From Sanguibacter hominis ATCC BAA-789 (GTDB lineage: Bacteria > Actinomycetota > Actinomycetes > Actinomycetales > Cellulomonadaceae), in contig NZ_JAAXOW010000002.1 of NCBI RefSeq assembly GCF_012396185.1, positions 620,001 to 684,000 on the forward strand: a stretch of DNA of 64,000 nucleotides, given 5' to 3'. This document shows positions 52,295-62,785 of this stretch, one piece after another; within the stretch, counting starts at the first letter, position 1; the number at the start of each line of letters is the position of its first letter. The notes below the pieces were generated by a model, which was given only the letters and a program-made list of their open reading frames with translations, made no database searches and had not been told where the DNA came from. The position numbers were made by a program, and so were the translations under genes.

Positions 52295-52863
52295 GAGATC
52301 TCCTGGGAGTCGGGAGCAGGGTTCGAGGTGGTGGTGTGCGGGGCCGACGCCGTCGCGGCGATGGTCGCCGAGGCGTCGCGGCCGAGCGTGTCGGTGCGCA
52401 CGAGGGCGTCGCGCAGCGCCGCCCAGCCGAGCAGGGCGCACTTGATGCGCGCCGGGTAGCGGGAGACGCCCGTGAACGCCGAGGCATCACCCAGGAGGTC
52501 CTCCGCCGTGTCGTCGTCGAGCCCCTTGCCTCGCGTCCCCATGAGGTCGCGGAAGAGGTCGCCGAGCTGCTCGGCCTGCTGGACCGAGCCGCCCTCGACG
52601 AGCTCGGTCATCACGGAGAGCGACGCCTGGGAGATCGAGCACCCCTGGCCCTCCCAGGTGACCGAGCCGAGCGTGAGCGCGCCGTCGTCGGCAGCGTCGA
52701 CGGTCACGCGGAGCGTGACCTCGTCACCGCACGTCGGGTTGATCTGGTGCGACTCGCCGCACGCGCGCCCCGGGGCGGCGTCGACGAGGCCGCGCCCGTG
52801 GGGCGTCTTCGCGTGGTCGAGGATGACCTGCTGGTAGAGCTGTTCCATCGCGTTCGTTGACAC
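52291..52863 (-). CDS. sufU: SufU Fe-S scaffold / sulfur-transfer protein
   Basis: Zinc-dependent sulfur-transfer protein of 190 aa that takes sulfur from SufS. The zinc/cluster ligands appear as NPTCGD, GQGCSISQAS and RIKCALLGW. Compared with usual SufU it has an extra ~30-residue low-complexity tail rich in Ala/Thr/Ser. GTG at 52863 has AGGAGG 8 nt upstream and is preferred over the ATG at 52848. No sufE is present, as expected with SufU. Stop overlaps sufT. Confidence 0.93.
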   Translation of the reverse strand: MSTNAMEQLYQQVILDHAKTPHGRGLVDAAPGRACGESHQINPTCGDEVTLRVTVDAADDGALTLGSVTWEGQGCSISQASLSVMTELVEGGSVQQAEQLGDLFRDLMGTRGKGLDDDTAEDLLGDASAFTGVSRYPARIKCALLGWAALRDALVRTDTLGRDASATIAATASAPHTTTSNPAPDSQEIS

Positions 52864-52874
52864 GTCTGACCCTC

Positions 52875-54272
<1,398 letters not shown>

Positions 54273-55028
54273 TCAGGCCTTGGCCAGGAAGCGGTCGTAG
54301 CCCTCGTTCTCGAGACGCTCGGCGAGCTCGGGGCCACCCTCCTCCGCGATGCGACCGTCGACGAAGACGTGCACGAAGTCCGGCTTGATGTAGCGCAGGA
54401 TGCGCGTGTAGTGCGTGATCAGCAGCGTGCCGACCTCACCGCTCGCGATGACACGGTTGACACCCTCGGACACGACACGCAGGGCGTCGACGTCGAGGCC
54501 AGAGTCGGTCTCGTCGAGGATCGCGACCTTCGGCTTGAGAAGCTCCATCTGAAGGATCTCGTGGCGCTTCTTCTCGCCGCCGGAGAATCCCTCGTTGACG
54601 GACCGCTCGGCGAACGAGTCGTCCATGCGCAGGTTCGCCATCGCAGACTTCATGTCCTTGACCCAATGGCGCAGCGCCGGAGCCTGACCGTCGATCGCGG
54701 TCTTCGCCGTGCGCAGGAAGTTCGACACCGAGACGCCGGGGACCTCGACCGGGTACTGCATGGCGAGGAACATGCCCGCCCGGGCACGCTCGTCGACGCT
54801 CATCGCGAGGACGTCCTCGCCGTCGAGCGTCACGGTGCCGCCCGTGATCGTGTACTTCGGGTGCCCGGCGAGCGAGTACGCCAGGGTGGACTTGCCGGAG
54901 CCGTTCGGGCCCATGATGGCGTGGACCTCACCGGCGTTGATCGTCAGGTCGACGCCGCGCAGGATCTGCTTGGCGCCTTCCTTCGTCTCGACGCTGACGT
55001 GCAGGTCGCGGATCTCCAGGGTGGACAT
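54273..55028 (-). CDS. sufC: SufC ATPase of the SufBCD complex
   Basis: ABC-type ATPase of 251 aa that drives cluster assembly on SufB-SufD. Walker A GPNGSGKST (about 40-48), the SufC-type signature FSGGEKKRHEILQ, Walker B ILDETDSGLD and ITHYTRIL are all present. ATG at 55028; the Rieske gene ends 20 bp upstream. Confidence 0.97.
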   Translation of the reverse strand: MSTLEIRDLHVSVETKEGAKQILRGVDLTINAGEVHAIMGPNGSGKSTLAYSLAGHPKYTITGGTVTLDGEDVLAMSVDERARAGMFLAMQYPVEVPGVSVSNFLRTAKTAIDGQAPALRHWVKDMKSAMANLRMDDSFAERSVNEGFSGGEKKRHEILQMELLKPKVAILDETDSGLDVDALRVVSEGVNRVIASGEVGTLLITHYTRILRYIKPDFVHVFVDGRIAEEGGPELAERLENEGYDRFLAKA

Positions 55029-55048
55029 TGTTCTCCTCGGAAGCTGTT

Positions 55049-55384
55049 TCAGACGGTGGTGTCGACGTCGACGAGGACGTCGTCACCGTCGAGGGTCAGG
55101 GGGTACACGGGGATGGGGCGCACGGCGGGCGGCGAGTCGGGCTGGCCGGTCCGCAGGTCGAAGCGGGAGCCGTGGAGCCAGCACTCGATGAGGCAGCCCT
55201 CGACCTCCCCCTCGGAGAGCGAGACGGCGCCGTGCGAGCAGATGTCGGACACGGCGTGCAGCTCGCCGTCGGAGTCGCGGACGACGGCGACCTCGACGAG
55301 GCGCCCCTCGTCGTTCTCGAGCTCGACCCGGAACGTCCCCTCGACGGGGACGTCCTGGGCCAGGCAGGCGACCTGAGCGGTCAT
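55049..55384 (-). CDS. Rieske-type ferredoxin in the suf operon
   Basis: Small Rieske [2Fe-2S] protein of 111 aa, non-heme-oxygenase ferredoxin subunit type. Cluster ligands are C49 and H51 (CSHG) and C68 and H71 (CWLH). Members of this group sit between sufD and sufC in actinobacteria and may supply electrons or act as a client or check of cluster synthesis; the role is unproven. ATG at 55384 overlaps the sufD stop by 4 bp. Confidence 0.93.
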   Translation of the reverse strand: MTAQVACLAQDVPVEGTFRVELENDEGRLVEVAVVRDSDGELHAVSDICSHGAVSLSEGEVEGCLIECWLHGSRFDLRTGQPDSPPAVRPIPVYPLTLDGDDVLVDVDTTV

Positions 55385-56613
55385 GCCTGCTCGCTCGCCC
55401 CGGTCAGGACGGACATGGACTTCTCGAGCTCGGCCTCGATCGAGGCCACGAGACGCTCCTCGACCTCGGGCACGCCGATCTCCTGGATGAGCTCGGTGAA
55501 GAAGCCCCGCACGACGAGCCGGCGCGCGTCGATCTCGGGGATGCCGCGGGCCTGCAGGTAGAACAGCTGCTCGTCGTCGAAGCGCCCGGTCGCGCTCGCG
55601 TGACCGGCCCCCTCGATCTCGCCGGTCTCGATCTCGAGGTTCGGCACGGAGTCGGCGCGGGCGCCGTCGCTCAGGACGAGGTTGCGGTTGAGCTCGTACG
55701 TGTCGGTCCCGCTCGCGGCCGCCTGGATCAGCACGTCGCCGACCCAGACCGCGTGCGCGCCCTCACCCTGGAGCGCGCCCTTGTAGGTCACGCGGGAGCG
55801 GCAGTTCGGCACGCTGTGGTCGACGAAGAGGCGGTGCTCCTGGTGCTGGTCCGAGTCCGCGAAGTAGAGGCCGAGCATCTCGACCTCGCCGCCCTCGGCC
55901 TCGAACTCCGCGTCGGGGGTGATGCGGACGACGTCGCCGCCGAACGTGACGACGACGTGCTTGAGCTTGGCGTCGCGGCCGAGCCGCGCGCGGTGCGAGC
56001 TCGCGTGCACGGCACCGGCGGACCAGTCCTGGACGGAGACGACCGTGAGGTGCGCGCCGTCGCCGACCTCGATCTCGACGGTCTCGGTGAGGAGGGCGTC
56101 ACCCGTGTGGTCGATGACGACGACGGCCTCGGCGTGGTGCTCGGCGCGCACGAGGAGGTGCGTCGCCGTCGCCTCGTCGCCCTTGCCCTCGATGCCCTCG
56201 ACGCGGATGGACGTCGCACCCGTGGTGACCGTCTCGGCGGGGATCGTGACGACCGTGGCCTCCTGGACGGCGTTCCAGGCGACGACGGCGGAGCGGTCGC
56301 CCGGGCGGCCGGCGCGGCCGAGCCGCTCGTCGTCGCGCCCGACGATCTCGACAGAGACGTCGGAGGGGGCGACGACGGTCGTGCGGACGCCGTGTCCGGC
56401 GATCTCGTGGTCGAAGAGCGGCGCGAGGCGGGGGACGGGCGAGAACCGCCACTCCTCCTCGCGGCCCGTGGGCACGGGGATCGCCGCGAGGTCGAAGGAG
56501 GTGACGCGCTCAGCGCGCGAGCCCTGCGGGACGACCGCGCCGTGCGAGTGGGCGCCGTCGAGCCCTGCCTGGCTGTGGTCGGTGCTCAGCGTCTCGGGAG
56601 TTGCGGTGGTCAT
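55381..56613 (-). CDS. sufD: SufD subunit
   Basis: Fe-S assembly protein of 410 aa that pairs with SufB. It has the SufBD beta-helix core (about 120-380), with VSVQDWSAGAVHASSHR near the middle and HASATGRFDDEQLFYLQARG near residue 340, the family end region. The N-terminal helical part is typical of SufD. The ATG at 56613 overlaps the sufB stop by 1 bp. Confidence 0.95.
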   Translation of the reverse strand: MTTATPETLSTDHSQAGLDGAHSHGAVVPQGSRAERVTSFDLAAIPVPTGREEEWRFSPVPRLAPLFDHEIAGHGVRTTVVAPSDVSVEIVGRDDERLGRAGRPGDRSAVVAWNAVQEATVVTIPAETVTTGATSIRVEGIEGKGDEATATHLLVRAEHHAEAVVVIDHTGDALLTETVEIEVGDGAHLTVVSVQDWSAGAVHASSHRARLGRDAKLKHVVVTFGGDVVRITPDAEFEAEGGEVEMLGLYFADSDQHQEHRLFVDHSVPNCRSRVTYKGALQGEGAHAVWVGDVLIQAAASGTDTYELNRNLVLSDGARADSVPNLEIETGEIEGAGHASATGRFDDEQLFYLQARGIPEIDARRLVVRGFFTELIQEIGVPEVEERLVASIEAELEKSMSVLTGASEQA

Positions 56614-58055
56614 CAGCCGACGGACCCTTCCATCTGGAGTTCGATGAGGCGGTTGAGCTCGAGGGCGTACTCCATCGGCAGCTCACGCGCGATGGGCTCG
56701 ACGAACCCGCGCACGATCATGGCCATGGCCTCGGTCTCGGCCATGCCTCGGGACATGAGGTAGAAGAGCTGGTCCTCGCTGACGCGGGAGACGGTCGCCT
56801 CGTGGCCCATCGAGACGTCGTCCTCGCGGACGTCGACGTACGGGTAGGTGTCGGAGCGCGAGATCTGGTCGACGAGGAGGGCGTCGCACAGGACGTTGGA
56901 CGCCGAGTGCTCGGCCCCTTCGAGGACCTGGACGAGGCCGCGGTACGACGTGCGTCCGCCGCCGCGGGCGACGGACTTCGACACGATCGACGACGACGTG
57001 CGCGGCGCGGCGTGCACCATCTTGGCGCCCGCGTCCTGGTGCTGGCCCTCGCCGGCGAACGCGATCGACAGGGTCTCGCCGCGGGCGTGCTCGCCCATGA
57101 GGTAGATCGCCGGGTACTTCATGGTGACCTTGGAGCCGATGTTGCCGTCGACCCACTCCATCGTCGCACCCTCGGCGGCCGTGGCTCGCTTCGTGACGAG
57201 GTTGTACACGTTGTTCGACCAGTTCTGGATCGTCGTGTACCGCACGCGGGCGTTCTTCTTGACGATGATCTCGACGACGGCCGAGTGCAGCGAGTCCGAC
57301 TGGTAGATCGGCGCGGTGCAGCCCTCGACGTAGTGCACGTACGAGCCCTCGTCGGCGATGATCAGCGTCCGCTCGAACTGGCCCATGTTCTCCGTGTTGA
57401 TGCGGAAGTAGGCCTGCAGCGGGATCTCGACGTGGACGCCCGGCGGGACGTAGACGAAGGAGCCGCCCGACCACACGGCGGTGTTGAGGGCCGCGAACTT
57501 GTTGTCGCCCGACGGGATGACGGACCCGAAGTACTGCTCGAAGATCTCGGGGTACTCGCGCAGGCCCGTGTCGGTGTCGACGAAGATGACGCCCTGCTCC
57601 TCGAGGTCCTCGCGGATCTGGTGGTACACGACCTCGGACTCGTACTGGGCAGCGACACCGGCGACGAGGCGCTGCTTCTCGGCCTCGGGGATGCCGAGGC
57701 GGTCGTACGTGTTCTTGATGTCCTCGGGCAGGTCCTCCCAGCTGGTGGCCTGCTTCTCGGTGGAGCGGACGAAGTACTTGATGTCGTCGAAGTGGATGCC
57801 GGACAGGTCGGCGCCCCAGTTCGGCATCGGCTTCTTCTCGAACAGGCGCAGCGCCTTCAGGCGGGTCTTGAGCATCCACTCGGGCTCGTTCTTGAGCGCC
57901 GAGATGTTGCGCACGACGTCCTCGTCCAGTCCGCGGCGCGCCGTGGCGCCGGCAGCGTCGCTGTCGTGCCAGCCGTAGCCGTACGAGCCGATCGAGGCGA
58001 TGATCTCGTCGTCGGTCGAGGGCGCCTGGACGACGTTCTCGGTTGGTGCGGTCAT
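56613..58055 (-). CDS. sufB: SufB scaffold subunit
   Basis: Main scaffold of the SufBC2D complex, 480 aa. It shows the SufB N-terminus ([16 protein letters not shown] at about 18-33), [15 protein letters not shown], and the beta-helix with [13 protein letters not shown], which carries a cysteine implicated in the cluster site. The closing [19 protein letters not shown] is characteristic. ATG at 58055 has GGAAGG upstream and overlaps the regulator stop by 4 bp. Confidence 0.97.
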   Translation of the reverse strand: MTAPTENVVQAPSTDDEIIASIGSYGYGWHDSDAAGATARRGLDEDVVRNISALKNEPEWMLKTRLKALRLFEKKPMPNWGADLSGIHFDDIKYFVRSTEKQATSWEDLPEDIKNTYDRLGIPEAEKQRLVAGVAAQYESEVVYHQIREDLEEQGVIFVDTDTGLREYPEIFEQYFGSVIPSGDNKFAALNTAVWSGGSFVYVPPGVHVEIPLQAYFRINTENMGQFERTLIIADEGSYVHYVEGCTAPIYQSDSLHSAVVEIIVKKNARVRYTTIQNWSNNVYNLVTKRATAAEGATMEWVDGNIGSKVTMKYPAIYLMGEHARGETLSIAFAGEGQHQDAGAKMVHAAPRTSSSIVSKSVARGGGRTSYRGLVQVLEGAEHSASNVLCDALLVDQISRSDTYPYVDVREDDVSMGHEATVSRVSEDQLFYLMSRGMAETEAMAMIVRGFVEPIARELPMEYALELNRLIELQMEGSVG

Positions 58056-58810
58056 GGTGATCCTTCCGCAGACCGGCTGTGGGGCCGGTGGTGGGTCGAG
58101 GTCGGGTGGTCGTGCTGTTCGGCGGGCGACGGCGGTGGCGGGTGAGGCTGCCACGCCCCGACCGGGATGTTCGTCGTGCAGACGTGGCCGCCGCCGGCCA
58201 GCGTCGCGAGTCTCTGGACGTGCGTGCCGAGCATCCGCGAGAAGAGGCGGGTCTCGGCGTCGCACAGCTGCGGGAACCGGGCTGCGACGTGCGCGACGGG
58301 GCAGTGGCCCTGGCAGAGCTGGACCATCGTGGTTCCCGCAACGGGGCGCACGCTGGGCGCGAAGCCGTCCTCGTGGAGTGCCGCCGCGAGCTGGTCGACG
58401 CGACCTTGGACGTCGTCGGCGGTCATGTGCCGCGCGTAGCGCGCGGCCGTCTCGTCGAGCCGGTCCTGAGCGAAGGCCTCGACGCCGTCCGTCCCCACCG
58501 CGCGGGCGAGGTACTCGAGCGCCTGGAGGGCGATCTCCGGGTATCCGGCGGAGAGCGCACCCTGCGCCGCGACGGTCGCGACGTACCGGCGCGCGGGCCT
58601 CCCGCGAAGCCCGGTGTGACCTGACTCGTGCACGGCGACGAGCTGCTCGCCCTCGAGCCCGGACAGGTGGCGGCGGATCGCTGCCGACGTGAGGTCGAGG
58701 CGCTCGGCGAGCTCGGCCGCACTGATGGGGCCGTCGGACATGATCAGCTCGAGCACCCGGTCCCGGGTGCTCGGGTCGGCGACGGGGTGGGCTGGATCGA
58801 CGTGCGTCAA
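58052..58810 (-). CDS. sufR: SufR-like Fe-S-sensing ArsR/DeoR-type regulator
   Basis: Winged-helix regulator of 252 aa that heads the suf operon. A DNA-binding domain at about 14-75 ([20 protein letters not shown]) is followed by a sensor part with C166, C170, C183 and C211, enough to hold a 4Fe-4S cluster. It should repress suf when clusters are sufficient. The TTG at 58810 has AGGAGG 6 nt upstream, a perfect ribosome site; the ATG at 58882 is in frame but has none. Its stop overlaps sufB by 4 bp. A palindrome over its promoter suggests autoregulation. Confidence 0.85.
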   Translation of the reverse strand: MTHVDPAHPVADPSTRDRVLELIMSDGPISAAELAERLDLTSAAIRRHLSGLEGEQLVAVHESGHTGLRGRPARRYVATVAAQGALSAGYPEIALQALEYLARAVGTDGVEAFAQDRLDETAARYARHMTADDVQGRVDQLAAALHEDGFAPSVRPVAGTTMVQLCQGHCPVAHVAARFPQLCDAETRLFSRMLGTHVQRLATLAGGGHVCTTNIPVGAWQPHPPPPSPAEQHDHPTSTHHRPHSRSAEGSP

Positions 58811-58889
58811 CTGCCACCTCCTGAGGACGTCCGGTCGGCGCGCCTCCGGCAGCGGGGACGCCAGCACGCCAGCGGCGCGCATATACCGA

Positions 58890-58920
58890 ACATTGTCGTT
58901 GCATAAATGTGCCGCTGCAA
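58890..58920 (-). promoter_or_regulatory. Promoter and palindrome of the suf operon
   Basis: On the minus strand TTGCAG (58915-58920), 17 bp, then GACAAT (58892-58897) form a -35/-10 pair. The inverted repeat ACATT-N11-AATGT at 58890-58910 covers the spacer and the -10 box, so it is a good candidate SufR operator. The region 58811-59038 otherwise holds no gene. Confidence 0.55.
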
Positions 58921-59038
58921 GGAAGGTGAACCTCAGTAGGACCAACGTCACTGCCTGCTCGCACCCAGGCATGGCCCCCGCGTCGCGCCACGACGGGCAC
59001 GACCGCCGCACACCCTCGCCCCCCCTGTGCGACACGCC

Positions 59039-59090
59039 ACACGACGACGAAGGGCCCGAGGCTCATGCCTCGGGCCCTTCGTCGTCGTGT
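59039..59090 (-). terminator. 24-bp hairpin terminator after the DNase I-like gene
   Basis: Perfect stem from 59039 to 59062 with 59067 to 59090, loop TCAT; edges read ACGACGACGA and TCGTCGTCGT. It lies 4 nt after the stop of the EEP gene and also faces the suf promoter region. Confidence 0.85.
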
Positions 59091-59094
59091 CAGC

Positions 59095-60858
59095 TCAGGA
59101 GCGGACCGGCAGGTAGGCCGTCGCGTGGACCATGTTGTGGTCCGAGCCTCGCGCACTGTCCGTGCGTGCCATCTCGTTGACGTGGTTCGTGAAGTCGCCG
59201 ACGCCCTGACCGAGGATGTAGTCGAGACGCACCCCGAAGCCCTGGTCGTACTTCTTGACCGTCGTGTACCAGTCGTTGAGCGTCGAGAACTCCGCGTTCT
59301 TCTTCTTCGTCGCCGTGAACGAGTCGCGGAAGCCGGCACCGACGAACGCGTCGTGCGGGGCGTTGCCCGCAGACTTGTTCTGGTACGAGTTGAGGTCACC
59401 CGTCACCAGGACGGGCAGCTTCTGGGTGTTGAGACGGCTCATCGTCGAGATGATCGACTGCGCCTGACGGCCACGCAGGGACTCGGCACCCTGGCGCGGG
59501 TCGAGGTGCGTCGAGACGAACCAGAACTCGCCGCCCGACTTGTTGTCACGGAACTTGGCATAGGCGAACTTCCGCTTGTCCTCGTTCGAGTCCGACGCGT
59601 TCGCCGCAAGGTTCGCCGTGCAGCTGCCCGAGTAGAAACCGCCCGCAGAGTCGTCAGGGCAGTCGCTCAGGAGGGTCAGGCGGTTCTTGTCGTAGAGGAT
59701 CCGCTGGCCCTGGCTGCCGTACACCGAACGCGGCTTGACGTAAGGGCTCACGCGGACCATCGCGTAGTCCGCGCTGCTCCCGGCGTTCTTCGCGGCGCTG
59801 CGGACGGCCGCGAGGAGGGACTCGGTCTGCCGGGTCCGTCCGTCTGCGCTCACCTCTTCGGTGCTGGGCGAGACTTCCTGAAGGCCGACGACGCTCGCAC
59901 CGGAGGCGACGATCGTGGACGCGACCTTGCCCTTGCGCTTCGACCAGGGCTTGCTGGGCTGGGAGTTGGCGCCGACGCGCGCCGACACGACGTTGTACGA
60001 GCCGACCTTGAGCGGGACCATCCCGGCGGTCGTGCCTGCCTGACGGGCGGGCTGCACGGCGTGGAGCGACGGGTAGAGCCGCATCTTGGTGCCAGCCGTG
60101 CCCTTGTTGAGCGCACGGAAGCGGTAGTAGAGGTGGTTGCCGCTCGCCGGGTGCAGGCCGAGCTTTGCCGTTACGGAGGCGGGGATGACGTACGACTTGC
60201 CCTTCGCCGGGATCGTGAGCCGCACGTGCTTGCGACCCTTCTTCGGCAGGTTCGACTTCTGGTCGTTGAACACCGTCGAGGCGAGCTCGAGACGGTAGTG
60301 CGTCGTGTACGTCGTCTTGTGCTTCCACGTGAGGCGGACCTCACCCGGCTTGGGGCCGGGCGTCGCCACGAGCGACGTGACGCGCTCGGGGATGTGCACC
60401 TTGGTCTTGACCTTCTTCGGGGCGGACCACGCGCCCTTGGCGCCGTTCTTGGCGACGGCACGCACACGGACCCGGTAGGTCGTCGCGTTCTTGAGACCCT
60501 CGACCGTCACCTCGAGCCGGCCACCGGCAGGCTTGCTGGTGGTGTTGGCGCGCACCGTCTTGACCCTGTCCTTCTTGAAGGCCTTGTCGGTCGCCACCTG
60601 GACCTCGTAGCGCTTGACGCCCTTCTGCCAGGTCCAGCCGACACGCACGTTGTGGTTCCGGCTGCCGCCCTTGGCGAGCTTGACACCCGTCACGCGCTTG
60701 GGCGTCTTGGCCTTCTTGGCCGCGACCACGGAGGTCGCGACAGGCGCGGACTGCGCGGTGGTCGCGGAGGCTGCGGGGATGACGGCTCCACCGACGAGGA
60801 CCGAGAGCGCGACAGCACCGGCCAGGGCGGACCGGGAGAGGATCGAGGTGTTCTTCAC
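59095..60858 (-). CDS. Secreted endonuclease/exonuclease/phosphatase family protein with FN3-like repeats
   Basis: Exported protein of 587 aa. The signal peptide ([19 protein letters not shown], then PAASATTA) is followed by two fibronectin-III-like modules (about 52-150 and 158-270, with [10 protein letters not shown] and [10 protein letters not shown]) unusually rich in Lys. A DNase I-like domain fills the rest: [29 protein letters not shown] and SDHNMV are the catalytic blocks, so it should be active. Substrate may be nucleic acid or a phospholipid/inositol phosphate. GTG at 60858 is preferred; ATG at 60876 is possible. The CDP-glycerol transferase-like gene lies 54 bp upstream. Confidence 0.88.
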   Translation of the reverse strand: MKNTSILSRSALAGAVALSVLVGGAVIPAASATTAQSAPVATSVVAAKKAKTPKRVTGVKLAKGGSRNHNVRVGWTWQKGVKRYEVQVATDKAFKKDRVKTVRANTTSKPAGGRLEVTVEGLKNATTYRVRVRAVAKNGAKGAWSAPKKVKTKVHIPERVTSLVATPGPKPGEVRLTWKHKTTYTTHYRLELASTVFNDQKSNLPKKGRKHVRLTIPAKGKSYVIPASVTAKLGLHPASGNHLYYRFRALNKGTAGTKMRLYPSLHAVQPARQAGTTAGMVPLKVGSYNVVSARVGANSQPSKPWSKRKGKVASTIVASGASVVGLQEVSPSTEEVSADGRTRQTESLLAAVRSAAKNAGSSADYAMVRVSPYVKPRSVYGSQGQRILYDKNRLTLLSDCPDDSAGGFYSGSCTANLAANASDSNEDKRKFAYAKFRDNKSGGEFWFVSTHLDPRQGAESLRGRQAQSIISTMSRLNTQKLPVLVTGDLNSYQNKSAGNAPHDAFVGAGFRDSFTATKKKNAEFSTLNDWYTTVKKYDQGFGVRLDYILGQGVGDFTNHVNEMARTDSARGSDHNMVHATAYLPVRS

Positions 60859-60912
60859 ACACCCACCATCGGTCATGCGGGGCTCTGGATGAAGCCTTTC
60901 GTGACCGACGAC

Positions 60913-62673
60913 TCAGGCCCGGGGACGGGGCCCGAGCGCGACCAGCGCCTTCACCTCCGCGACGAACGCGTCGTGCGCCTCGTTGCCGTCGAAGTCGCCC
61001 AGGGTGTGGACGCGGACACGTTCCCGCTCGTCGTGCAGCGGGTCGGAGACGAGCAGCTGCTCGAGCGCGGTGTCGAGGTTGCTCAGGTCTCGCTCGATGA
61101 CGTACGCGGCACGGGCGACCGAGAACTCGCGGACGAACTCGGCGCCCGAGCACGTCATCGCGACGAGCGCGAACGGCTTTCCTGACTGGAGGAAGTCCGA
61201 GGTGACCGACGAGACGTCGGAGACGAGCGCGTCGACGTCGTTGATGCAGTCCGCGACGGTCCGGTCCTTCTCGGCAGCCCGACCAAACGTGTGGGCCCTT
61301 CCCGACTCACGCGAGTCCGCCTCGAGCATCGCGCGGATCGCCTCGCACTGCTCCCGGTCGGAGGGGATGATCTCGCTCACCGGGTGCGGACGGAACGTGA
61401 CCGTCGCGCCGCGCCGCAGCAGTGCGGCGACGATCTCGGTCCCGACCGGGAGCGACGTGTAGCGGTCGTACGTGTGCTTGCCGTACCAGGTCGGCGCGTA
61501 CAGCACCCGCTGCTCGGCCACCTCGGACACGTGGCGGTCGGTCCTGACGATGTCAGCGATCTGCGGCCGTCCGACCAGCACGAAACGCTCTCGCGGGATC
61601 TCGACGCCGTGCTCGGCGTACCTCTCGACGCCCTTCTCGCCACAGACGAAGACCCGGTCGAACTCGCGATGCATCGGGTTGAAGTTCGCGGGCTTGTCCG
61701 AGTCGCCGTGGTTGAGGAAGACGTGCCGCATGTGGCGGTAGGCGAGGTAGGGGCGGTTCTCCTTCGCGTTGCGCAGGAACACCCCGAGCGTCAGGCTGCG
61801 CACCATCACGGCGTCGAGCAGTCCCCGGTCCGAGTCGTTCGCACAGATGACGGGCGCAGGCGTGAGCTTCGCGATGCTGCGGACGGTCGCCGCAGAGCGC
61901 GCGACCACGATGTAGGGCAGCCCAGCAGCACGGACGTGCGGCTCCCACATCGGGATCTGGTAGGAAGCGCTCGACTCGCCGCCGGTGTGCATGATCGCGA
62001 TCTTGGGGGCAAGGTCCGCGAGGAAGGCGCGCAGCGCAGCGCGCTGCCGCGCGACGGGGATGATCCGCGCGAGCGTGATCACGGCGAGGACCGCGTGCCC
62101 GGCGAGGCCCGCCACCGCGAGCGCACCTGCGACGACCGGCGCGTCCACGAGCCCGGCGACAGCGGCGAGCGCGAGGGCCACGGCGCTCGCCGCGACGGCG
62201 AGCACCCACATACCCGGCTGCAGCCGGGCCGGCGCCTGTCCCATCGAGGGGATGTTGGCGACGCGCAGCGGCGCGATCCTGCCGAACGCCTTGAGCGGCG
62301 ACTCGGCTGCGGCGGAGGCGACGAGGACGGCCGCCCACGTCCAGACGAGGGTCCCCGCGGCAGAGCCTGGGGTCGGGGCAGCCGCTGCCGCGAGGGCGAC
62401 GACGACGACCGTGCGCGCCTGAAGGTCGCGCGCCAGGACGTCGGCCCCCTTCGCGCTGAGCGCCCGTCGCGCCGGGCCGGACGGCCGGGCGAGCATCTCC
62501 ACGAGCACGAGCGTCGCGAGCGCCGCTCCCCCTGCGCGGAACGGCGTGCCGGGGGCGACCATCACGAGGACGAGGGCGACGACCGCGATCGTGACGCGCA
62601 GGAGGTCTCGAGCCTCCGCGCGTCGACGCACTGCCGCCAGGAGGGCGCGACCGCCCGTGTGCTGCGAAGTCAT
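60913..62673 (-). CDS. CDP-glycerol glycerophosphotransferase (TagF/TagB-like) with membrane N-terminus
   Basis: Predicted teichoic-acid-type transferase of 586 aa. The first ~220 residues hold about six hydrophobic segments; the rest is a GT-B domain with FLNHGDSD, LYAPTWYGKH, VTFRPHPVSE and SDVSSVTSDFLQSGKP, the TagB/TagF signature blocks. It may polymerise glycerol- or polyol-phosphate on a wall polymer; no CDP-glycerol synthesis gene is in the window. ATG at 62673 lies 6 nt after TACGAT. It is divergent from an ABC exporter. Confidence 0.85.
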   Translation of the reverse strand: MTSQHTGGRALLAAVRRRAEARDLLRVTIAVVALVLVMVAPGTPFRAGGAALATLVLVEMLARPSGPARRALSAKGADVLARDLQARTVVVVALAAAAAPTPGSAAGTLVWTWAAVLVASAAAESPLKAFGRIAPLRVANIPSMGQAPARLQPGMWVLAVAASAVALALAAVAGLVDAPVVAGALAVAGLAGHAVLAVITLARIIPVARQRAALRAFLADLAPKIAIMHTGGESSASYQIPMWEPHVRAAGLPYIVVARSAATVRSIAKLTPAPVICANDSDRGLLDAVMVRSLTLGVFLRNAKENRPYLAYRHMRHVFLNHGDSDKPANFNPMHREFDRVFVCGEKGVERYAEHGVEIPRERFVLVGRPQIADIVRTDRHVSEVAEQRVLYAPTWYGKHTYDRYTSLPVGTEIVAALLRRGATVTFRPHPVSEIIPSDREQCEAIRAMLEADSRESGRAHTFGRAAEKDRTVADCINDVDALVSDVSSVTSDFLQSGKPFALVAMTCSGAEFVREFSVARAAYVIERDLSNLDTALEQLLVSDPLHDERERVRVHTLGDFDGNEAHDAFVAEVKALVALGPRPRA

Positions 62674-62679
62674 GCCCAG

Positions 62680-62685
62680 ATCGTA
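62680..62685 (-). promoter_or_regulatory. Putative -10 (TACGAT) of the CDP-glycerol transferase-like gene
   Basis: TACGAT on the minus strand, 6 nt before the ATG at 62673. Confidence 0.55.
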
Positions 62686-62771
62686 CCGATGTCGTCGCGC
62701 TGCGCCGGGCACCGGCTGGGACGGCGCCGCCCTCGTGGGCCGCGGGTCGACGGGGCACGCGACGTTCGTCC

Positions 62772-62777
62772 TAGACT
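62772..62777 (+). promoter_or_regulatory. Putative -10 (TAGACT) of the ABC exporter operon
   Basis: TAGACT, 8 nt, then GTG at 62786. Another GTG at 62780 is in frame but only 2 nt away from the hexamer. Confidence 0.45.
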
Positions 62778-62785
62778 CGGTGACC

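Noticed and set aside
59065-61185. 706-aa plus-strand frame over the DNase I-like gene
   Set aside because: The minus-strand gene has a signal peptide and all six EEP catalytic blocks; the plus frame is its shadow.
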